Positions 56,201 through 61,828 of a stretch of 64,000 nt of DNA are shown here, in pieces. Numbering within the stretch: the first letter of the stretch is position 1; each line of letters opens with the position of its first letter. Made by a program: the position numbers and the translations under genes. This stretch comes from Jiangella alkaliphila (lineage in GTDB: Bacteria > Actinomycetota > Actinomycetes > Jiangellales > Jiangellaceae). The DNA lies in NCBI RefSeq assembly GCF_900105925.1, contig NZ_LT629791.1, forward strand, positions 3,383,278 to 3,447,277, given 5' to 3'. The notes beneath the pieces are model-generated. The model saw only the letters and a program-made list of their open reading frames with translations, ran no database searches and was not told the origin of the DNA.

Positions 56201-57968
56201 GGGCGGCGCCCGGGTCGGCTACATCGACCCCGGTGACTGGATCTCGTTCGAGCCGTGGAACCTCGCCGGCGCGAGGTCGGTGCAGCTGCGGGTGTCGGCC
56301 GGCGGTCCCGGCGGCACCGTCGAGGTGCGCACGGGTGCGCCGGACGGCCCGCTCGCGGCGACCGTCTCCGTGCCGCATACGGGGAGTCCCGACAACTACG
56401 TCGACCTCGAACCCGTCCCGCTGACCGACCCGGGGACGGGCACCGCCCCGCTGTACCTGGTGTTCCAGGGCAACGGCGGCGGGCTGATGGACATCGACGC
56501 GTTCACGTTCAGCACGGACGCGGCGGCGTGCGAGGACCCGGGCGCCGAGGTCGACCCGAACGACGCGTTCGACGGCACCTCGCTGGACCGGTGCCGGTGG
56601 ACGACGATCCTGCGGCCGAACCCGGCTGAGATGGGGGTGGAGGACGGTCACCTGCGCATCGACGCGCTGGAGGGTGACATGTTCGGCGGCAACACCACCG
56701 CCGCCAACGTCGTGCTGCAGCCGATCGCCGACCCGGCGGCCGGCTTCGAGACGTCGACCCAGCTGGCGATCCCGGCCGGCGGCGACTTCGAGCAGGCCGG
56801 GCTGATCGTCCACTCCGGCGACCAGAACTTCGCCAAGGCCGTCCTCATCAACATCCCGGGCCAGGGCTGGCGGTTCGAGTTCGGCCTCAACCAGGGCGGG
56901 CAGGCGGTGTTCGACGCCGCGCTGGACCGCTCCGGGCCGCTGCCGGCGGGCATCAACGAGAACGCCCACGTCAAGATCGTCAGCAACGGCGCGACGCTGA
57001 CCGCGTACTGGTCGGCCGACGGCGAGGAGTGGACGGCGTTCGGGCGGCCGCGTCCGACGTCGGGGCTGCCCACACCGCGGGTCGGGCTGGCCGCGTACAA
57101 CGGCGTGGGGCAGCCCGCCACGTTCGAGCACTTCACCTTCGGTGAGGCGCCTACGGTCCAGTGCGACCCGACCGACCCGGGGGCGGGCTACCAGAGCCTG
57201 TTCGACGGGACGGCGGACAGCCTGGCGGCGTGGCGGATGGCCGGTCCGGGTGGGTTCCTGCACGCCGACTGCGAGCTGGTCTCGTACGGCGGGCTGGGGC
57301 TCTACTGGTACGACCAGGCGTTCACGGACTACTCGCTCAAGCTGGACTGGATGATGCCGGGCGACGACAACTCCGGCATCTTCGTCGGGTTCCCCGACCC
57401 CGGCACCGACCCCTGGCTGGCGGTGAACCAGGGCCACGAGATCCAGATCGACGCGACGGACGCGCCGGACCGCACGACCGGTGCGATCTACGCGTTCCAG
57501 TCCGCCGATCTTGCTGCCCGGGATGCTGCTCTTGAGGCGCCAGGTGAGTGGAACGAGTACGAGATCGTCGTACAGGGCGACCGGATCAGGGTGTACCTCA
57601 ACGGTGAGCTGATCAACGACTACACCGACACCGACCCGAACCGGATGAACCAGCCCAGCTTCGTCGGCATCCAGAACCACGGCAACGGCGACGACGTGTA
57701 CTTCCGGAACGTCCGTATCCAGGAGTTCACGTTCGCCTCCGGCGCCGGGCTGGTCGCCGACCACTATGCGGCCGGGGCACTGAACCGGCAGCAGGAGCGG
57801 CAGCTGACCCAGCACCTGTCCATGGCCTCGCGACTGGCCGATGACGGCCAGACCGCGCAGGCCGAGCGGTCGCTGGACCGCTATGGTGCCGTCGCCGACG
57901 GTGTCCAGGACGAGGCGGTTCGGGCTGAACTGCTCCGTATGGGCGACGCCTTGCGGGCGCGCCTGTAA
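53289..57968 (+). CDS. Secreted ThuA / sugar dehydrogenase / CBM6 / DUF1080 multidomain protein 3
   Basis: 1559 residues, extracellular. Signal about 1-40; ThuA (about 50-270, LVFSKTAGFRHDSIPTG); sugar dehydrogenase propeller (about 276-745) with a vicinal Cys416-Cys417 before His418-His419 (NCCHHGGEIDF). Then PKD (about 747-835), the GHDQHTH module (about 836-945, motif at 886-892), CBM6-like (about 947-1075), DUF1349/LamG-like (about 1085-1285), DUF1080 (about 1292-1482, SLFDGTADSLAAWRM, DDNSGIFVGF, YEIVVQGDRIRVYLNGELI) and a helical tail (about 1487-1559). DUF1080 members include 3-keto-disaccharide hydrolases. I chose TTG 53289 because GGAGG lies 5 bases before it; TTG 53277 is the only longer alternative nearby. 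Confidence 0.87.
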   Translation: MPHHPRHPRSLLRSAAIAAAGALLLPLAATTAPAAAEPVVTQDFETMHEGAHVLVFSKTAGFRHDSIPTGIATIQELGTERGWEVTATEDAAQFTAENLAQYDVVVWLSTTGDVLNDEQQAAFEGYIAAGGGYAGVHAAADTEYDWAWYGGLVGAYFQSHPQIQPATVVVEDRVHPSTQHLPDRWERTDEWYDYRASPRGDVHVLASLDADSYEGDVMGADHPIAWCQDYEGGRSWYTGGGHTQESYAEAEFREHLAGGIETAAGVADADCGATVTENFDQITLARGPVEMGEPMGVAVLPDGSALHTSRDGQVFYTAEAGQTTLAADIPVYDFREDGMQGIAVDPDFATNGWVYLYYSPPLNTPPGEVAHSSLNPATWEAYEGHNNLSRFTFADGVLDPASEQVILQVPQDRGNCCHHGGEIDFDADGNLYLSTGDDTDPFESNGYAPIDDRTTRAPQFDARRTSGNTNDLRGKILRITVQEDGSYTVPDGNLFAPGTEDTRPEIYAMGFRNPFRISVDQETGDVWVGDYGPDSGGPNQYGPGGQVEFNRVTEPGNFGWPYCTGLNTAAETYADRDFTSYYGIDPNTGQPDPNDGTQDPVGAKFDCANGPANDSALNTGLPTVPPAVAAWLPYDGGSVPELGSGSESPMAGPVYRYDPELESETKFPEYYDGQFFAYEFGRRWIKNMSVDGDGGLLHIGPFSDFMQNTQLMDLEFGPEGSLYVLDYGTGFFNGDENSALYRIDYVAGTRSPSAVATATPTSGLAPLTVEFSSEGSADPDPGDVLTYAWDFQSDGTVDSTEPAASFTYTANGEYTATLTVTDSDGNTGVATAHVIVGNTAPVIEFVSPPNGGLFTFGEDVAFEVSVTDPDGQPVDCEDVEVTFALGHDQHTHGGESVNGCSGTIATGTDGSHGTDDNIFGLLLAEYTDVPPSPDTVPVTGTAELVLQPMHRQAEHFSAQNGVQVVSHGGAEGGARVGYIDPGDWISFEPWNLAGARSVQLRVSAGGPGGTVEVRTGAPDGPLAATVSVPHTGSPDNYVDLEPVPLTDPGTGTAPLYLVFQGNGGGLMDIDAFTFSTDAAACEDPGAEVDPNDAFDGTSLDRCRWTTILRPNPAEMGVEDGHLRIDALEGDMFGGNTTAANVVLQPIADPAAGFETSTQLAIPAGGDFEQAGLIVHSGDQNFAKAVLINIPGQGWRFEFGLNQGGQAVFDAALDRSGPLPAGINENAHVKIVSNGATLTAYWSADGEEWTAFGRPRPTSGLPTPRVGLAAYNGVGQPATFEHFTFGEAPTVQCDPTDPGAGYQSLFDGTADSLAAWRMAGPGGFLHADCELVSYGGLGLYWYDQAFTDYSLKLDWMMPGDDNSGIFVGFPDPGTDPWLAVNQGHEIQIDATDAPDRTTGAIYAFQSADLAARDAALEAPGEWNEYEIVVQGDRIRVYLNGELINDYTDTDPNRMNQPSFVGIQNHGNGDDVYFRNVRIQEFTFASGAGLVADHYAAGALNRQQERQLTQHLSMASRLADDGQTAQAERSLDRYGAVADGVQDEAVRAELLRMGDALRARL

Positions 57969-57976
57969 CCACCAGC

Positions 57977-58017
57977 GGCCGTCCGGGCCGGCGCCCCCCG
58001 CTGGTCCGGACGGCCGT
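57977..58017 (+). terminator. Hairpin after protein 3
   Basis: CGGCCGTCCGG (57977-57987) pairs with CCGGACGGCCG (58007-58017) around a 19-base loop, 8 bases after the stop. Confidence 0.5.
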
Positions 58018-58037
58018 CACAGAGAGGAGACGTCACC

Positions 58038-58826
58038 GTGCAAGCTCAACGTCCTGCGAACGTGGCGAACCGACGCGACGAATCACGGAGACCGAGTGCG
58101 CGCGGCGGACGGGGGACCGGTGCCGGCCGGTCCTCGTCCCCGGCGCCGGGGCAGCAGACCCCGCCCCGGCGCCGGGGATTCTGGATCGCCGTCGCGGCGG
58201 TCCTCGCCGCCGCCAACATCGTGCTGGCCACCCTGGTCCTCACCAGCGGCGACGACGACAGCGACCCGGTGGCCGACCGCGTCGCCGAACTGGAGGCCCA
58301 GGAGGCGGACCGCCAGCTCGAACTCGTCGGCCAGCTGACCGAACAGACCACCGCGGCGCACGCCGGCCTGCTGAGCGTCATCGAGGGCCTGCACACCGTG
58401 GTGCCCACCGGCGAGCCCGCCGTCGTCTCGCCGTCGGTCGACCCCGCCGCCTGGCACACCGCCGTCGGCGCCGCCATCGGCACCTACGGCGACGCGCCGT
58501 CCGGCTCGACCGAGTTCAACACCGCCCGCAACGGCCTGCTCCTGGCCATCGACCTCCTCGGCTCCGCCGCGACGGCCTATGAGGCGGCCGTGGTGGCGCC
58601 TGCCGGGCCGCAGCAGGAGGAGCTGCTGGAGCTGGCCGGCCGGCTGCGCGACCAGGCGGTGGCGGCCTGGTCGGTCGCGGCGACGCAGCTCGACGTCCTG
58701 AACATCGACGCCGGCAACGGCCACGTCCACATCACCCTGCCGTCCCGCCCCGGCGAGGAGGTGGACCCGCACGGCGGCGTCGGCTTCGAGCCCTCCCAGG
58801 AGGACCACGCCGGTCATACGGAGTAG
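58038..58826 (+). CDS. Membrane-anchored hypothetical protein
   Basis: 262 residues. A basic, disordered N-terminus (about 1-46), one membrane segment (about 48-68, WIAVAAVLAAANIVLATLVL), then an outside helical domain rich in Ala, Leu and Glu (about 75-235) and a His/Glu tail (DHAGHTE). GAGGAG is upstream of GTG 58038. Family not recognised. As the last gene before the complex repeat it may be a surface partner of the secreted enzymes, but only its position suggests this. Confidence 0.65.
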   Translation: MQAQRPANVANRRDESRRPSARGGRGTGAGRSSSPAPGQQTPPRRRGFWIAVAAVLAAANIVLATLVLTSGDDDSDPVADRVAELEAQEADRQLELVGQLTEQTTAAHAGLLSVIEGLHTVVPTGEPAVVSPSVDPAAWHTAVGAAIGTYGDAPSGSTEFNTARNGLLLAIDLLGSAATAYEAAVVAPAGPQQEELLELAGRLRDQAVAAWSVAATQLDVLNIDAGNGHVHITLPSRPGEEVDPHGGVGFEPSQEDHAGHTE

Positions 58827-58839
58827 CGCTTTGGGGGTT

Positions 58840-59320
58840 GGCGGGGGTTTGCCGAGTTGGCCGTCCCCCTGCTGCCAATGGTCTTAGCCGTGGACGTGCG
58901 CCTCAAGTCCGACGCCTCTGCTGGTTGCGGTGGTCTGTGGTTGGGGGCTCTGGACTTGACCCGCGCGTCCCCGGTCCAGGAACGGGCAGCTATCAGGGGG
59001 ACGGGGGAGGTGTGGCGACGGGCGGGTCCTGGTCTGGCGTTACCAACCTGGGTGTGGAGCGCGTCCTGGGTGTGAGTCGCGTTTTGGGGCCCGTTTCGGC
59101 GGTTCAGCGCGACTCACACCCAGGACGCGCCTCACACCCAGGGCTGTGCCCGGTTCTTCCCCGTCCCCCTGATAGCGCCCTTGGGCCGGGGGCGGGCGCG
59201 CGGGTCAAGCGGTCCCGTCGGCGCGAAGCGCCCAAATTGTCCGCTTGAGGCGCGGGTGCGCGGCTAAGAAAATGGGCAGCAGGGGACGTCCAACTCGGCA
59301 AACTCCCGGCCAACCCCCGC
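58840..59320. repeat. Complex intergenic repeat, copy 2 (nested inverted repeats)
   Basis: The 578-base gap 58827-59404 holds no gene. It has an outer left arm (58840-58910, CCCCCTGCTGCCAATGGTCT), an inner element (58979-59010, GGGCAGCTATCAGGGGG), a long hairpin (59047-59142), the inverted inner element (59146-59180) and the inverted outer arm (59246-59320, GGCTAAGAAAATGGGCAGCA). The order matches copy 1 at 15368-15785. Each copy starts about 13 bases after the stop of a plus-strand gene. Confidence 0.75.
59047..59142. repeat. Long hairpin inside repeat copy 2
   Basis: Arms 59047-59081 and 59108-59142 are 35 bp with only an adjacent two-base mismatch, with a 26-base loop. Each arm contains CCTGGGTGTG twice. 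Unrelated in sequence to the hairpin at the same place in copy 1. Confidence 0.85.
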
Positions 59321-59363
59321 CCCAACACTGAACCATGAGACGAACGCGTTCACGATGGGAGAC

Positions 59364-59388
59364 ACTTTCGCGGGGTGGCGGCGAAAGT
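59364..59388. promoter_or_regulatory. ROK-type operator upstream of ROK regulator 2
   Basis: ACTTTCGC (59364-59371) and GCGAAAGT (59381-59388), a 9-base spacer apart, end 16 bases before the ATG at 59405. The half-site matches that of the 40249-40275 repeat (ACTTTYGC), which suggests autoregulation and possibly cross-talk of the two ROK proteins. A separate perfect palindrome GAACGCGTTC lies at 59342-59351. Confidence 0.6.
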
Positions 59389-59404
59389 ATGGCACCATAG
59401 CTCC

Positions 59405-60598
59405 ATGGCGCATACGCTCGCCGGACGGCCTGAGACGGCCACCCAGGCGAAAGTCCTCAAGCTGCTGCGCGACGAGGGACCGCTCTCCAGGGTGGAGCTC
59501 GCCGACCGGCTCGGAGTATCCCGCACCACCATGGCCAGCGAGGTCAGTCGGCTGACCGAGCTGGGCCTGGCCGAGGGCGCCGGCCCCGCCGCGTCGCGGG
59601 GCGGGCGGCGGTCGACGCTGGTGGATCTGTCGTCGGACGTGCGGTTCGTCGGGGTGGCGATCGGGGCGACGACGGTGTCCGTCGCGCTCACCGACGGGCG
59701 GCTGACGGTGCTGGGGCAGCGATCGGTCGACATGGACGTGCGCCTCGGCCCGGAGCCGGTGCTGGCCCGCGCCCTCGAACTGACCCACAAGGTGCTGGCC
59801 GAACACGGCGTCACCCGCCCGGCCGGCGTCGGCGTGGGCGTGCCGGGACCGGTCGACTTCCACGGCGGCATGCCGGTCTCGCCGCCGATCATGCCCGGCT
59901 GGGACGGCTACCCGGTCCGCGACGCGCTCGCGCGCGAGCTGGGCTGCCCCGTGCTGCTCGACAACGACGTCAACGTCATGGCGCTGGGCGAGCAGCACTC
60001 CGGCGTGGCGAAGGCGGCCCGCGACTTCCTGTTCGTCAAGATCGGGACGGGCATCGGCTGCGGCATCGTCGTCGACGGGCAGCTGTACCGGGGCGTCGAC
60101 GGGTGCGCGGGCGACATCGGGCACATCCGGGTCGAGGAGTTCGGCCCGACCTGCGCGTGCGGCAACACCGGCTGCCTCGAGGCGTTCTTCGGCGGCTCGG
60201 CGCTGGCTCGCGACGCGCTGGCGGCGGCCCGGGGCGGACGGTCGCCGGCTCTGGCGTCGCTGCTGGCCGAGAAGGGCGAGCTGACCGGCGCCGACGTCGC
60301 CGCGGCGGTGACGATGGGTGACCCGTACACCGTCCAGATGATCCGCGACGGCGGCCATCGCGTCGGCTGGGTGCTGGCCAGCCTGGTGTCGTTCTTCAAC
60401 CCTGGCCTGATCGTCATCGGCGGCCGGGTGGCCCGCCTCGGGCACCCGCTGCTGGCCGAGATCCGCGGCGTCGTGTACCGGCGCTCGCTGCCGCTGGCCA
60501 CCGGCAACCTGCCGGTCGTGCTCAGCGAGATGGGCGACGACGCGGGCGTGGTCGGCGCCGCGGCGCTGATCAGCGACGCCATCTACGCCGCGCCCTGA
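59405..60598 (+). CDS. ROK-family transcriptional regulator 2
   Basis: 397 residues. N-terminal winged helix (GPLSRVELADRLGVSRTTMASEVSRLTELGLA) and ROK domain with GVAIGATTVSVALTDG, GVGVPGPVDFHGGMPVSPPIMPGWDGYPV, FLFVKIGTGIGCGI and zinc site CACGNTGCLE. A paralogue of the regulator at 38948-40183 (both contain VSPPIMPGWDG and YRRSLPLAT). ATG 59405 has no clear ribosome site and may be leaderless. It probably controls the export genes immediately downstream. Confidence 0.9.
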   Translation: MAHTLAGRPETATQAKVLKLLRDEGPLSRVELADRLGVSRTTMASEVSRLTELGLAEGAGPAASRGGRRSTLVDLSSDVRFVGVAIGATTVSVALTDGRLTVLGQRSVDMDVRLGPEPVLARALELTHKVLAEHGVTRPAGVGVGVPGPVDFHGGMPVSPPIMPGWDGYPVRDALARELGCPVLLDNDVNVMALGEQHSGVAKAARDFLFVKIGTGIGCGIVVDGQLYRGVDGCAGDIGHIRVEEFGPTCACGNTGCLEAFFGGSALARDALAAARGGRSPALASLLAEKGELTGADVAAAVTMGDPYTVQMIRDGGHRVGWVLASLVSFFNPGLIVIGGRVARLGHPLLAEIRGVVYRRSLPLATGNLPVVLSEMGDDAGVVGAAALISDAIYAAP

Positions 60599-60690
60599 CG
60601 CGGCCCGTTCTCGCACCTGCACAGACGTGAACTATCTCCGGCGACGTGCGTTACTTACCACGTCAAGTTTCGAAAGCCTGTGAGGAACTG

Positions 60691-60749
60691 TTGACCGGAG
60701 TTTTCCCCTACGTCTAGTTTGCGTGATCAACGGCCCTTTTGCGGCCGTT
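60691..60749 (+). promoter_or_regulatory. Promoter followed by terminator-like hairpin in the leader
   Basis: TTGACC (60691-60696) and TAGTTT (60715-60720, 18-base spacing) form a fair sigma-70-type promoter. Right after the expected start, AACGGCC (60729-60735) pairs with GGCCGTT (60743-60749), followed by TTTCTT. This is a classic intrinsic terminator shape and could be an attenuator in the 140-base leader of the Tat-exported gene. Confidence 0.5.
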
Positions 60750-60866
60750 TTCTTCACGCGTTCGTGCGAGCCCGTGTCGGAGGGGAGGGGGGCACCGCTC
60801 GGCGCGCGCCGGCATCCCGTCACCGATCCCGCCGCAGCGGTCGATCGACTCAATGAGGAGAACGAG

Positions 60867-61814
60867 ATGGCACGTCCCGAGATCGACCGACGGCGGTTCC
60901 TGGCCGCCGTCGCCGGCACCACGATGGCGGTGACCGCGGCCGGACTGGCCGCGCCGGCCGCCGCGAACGCGGCGAAGGGCATGCTGGTGCCGCCCGGCAA
61001 GATCGGCATCCAGCTGTTCACCATCCGCAACCTGGTCTCCTCGCTCGGCTTCCGGGCCGTCTTCGAGGAGCTGGCCCGCCTGGGCTACCAGAACGTCGAG
61101 TTCGCCGGCTACAGCTCGCCGGCCGAGCCGGGCATCACCGTCCAGCAGATCAAGCAGCTGCTCGACGACAACGGCCTCACCGGCATCGGCAGCCACGTCG
61201 GCCTGAACGCGTTCCGGACCAACATCGAGCTGGAGTTGGACCGCGCCGAGATCCTCGGCCTGCCGTTCATCGGCACCGCGAACGAGCCGGTGACGGCCGC
61301 CAACCGCACGGTGGCCGGCTACCGGGCCGCGGCGGCCGAGTTCAACGCGTTCGGCGCGGCCGCACAGGCGCGCGGGCTGTGCTGGTACCAGCACAACCAT
61401 CAGAACGAGTTCCGGTTCGCCAACGACGACCCCAGCGTGCGCCTCTACGACCTCCTGCTCGCCGAGACGGACCCGAAGCTGGTCTTCCTCGAGATGGACA
61501 TCTACTGGGCCTACGTCGGCCAGCACATCGCGCCCGGCTTCGACCCGATCGCCTACGTCATCGCCAACCGGCTGCGCTACCCGCTGTTCCACGCCAAGGA
61601 CGGCCGCAGGTCCACGGCGGCGAACGGCTACGACATCGTCGAGTTCGGCGCCGGCGACATCGACTTCCAGCGCTTCTACACCAGCATCGGCTCCCGCGGC
61701 CGGCACTACTCGCTGTACGAGCAGGACAACGCCCCGAACACGTCACCGGACGTCGGCGGCGCGCTGGGCGCGGCCGAACGCAGCTTCGACGCCATCTACG
61801 AGCTCCGCGGCTGA
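60867..61814 (+). CDS. Tat-exported TIM-barrel sugar isomerase/epimerase-like protein
   Basis: 315 residues. A twin-arginine signal (DRRRFLAAVAGTT, arginines 8-10) ends near AANA, so the folded, probably metal-loaded protein is exported. The xylose-isomerase-like barrel shows IGIQLFTIRNLV, NVEFAGYSS, WYQHNHQNEF, VFLEMDIYWAY, FHAKDG and YSLYEQDN, with candidate metal ligands Glu, Asp, His and Glu. Related proteins include sugar phosphate isomerases and 3-keto-glycoside lyases. A phosphorylated substrate is implausible outside the cell. GAGGAG precedes ATG 60867. Upstream of, and probably co-transcribed with, the secreted dehydrogenase. Confidence 0.87.
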   Translation: MARPEIDRRRFLAAVAGTTMAVTAAGLAAPAAANAAKGMLVPPGKIGIQLFTIRNLVSSLGFRAVFEELARLGYQNVEFAGYSSPAEPGITVQQIKQLLDDNGLTGIGSHVGLNAFRTNIELELDRAEILGLPFIGTANEPVTAANRTVAGYRAAAAEFNAFGAAAQARGLCWYQHNHQNEFRFANDDPSVRLYDLLLAETDPKLVFLEMDIYWAYVGQHIAPGFDPIAYVIANRLRYPLFHAKDGRRSTAANGYDIVEFGAGDIDFQRFYTSIGSRGRHYSLYEQDNAPNTSPDVGGALGAAERSFDAIYELRG

Positions 61815-61828
61815 CGAGAGGACACTCC

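Noticed and set aside
58857-59075. Short open frame encoding MAVPLLPMVLAVDVRLKS
   Set aside because: Lies on the outer arm of repeat copy 2 and is not preceded by a convincing ribosome site; same explanation as at 15.4 kb.
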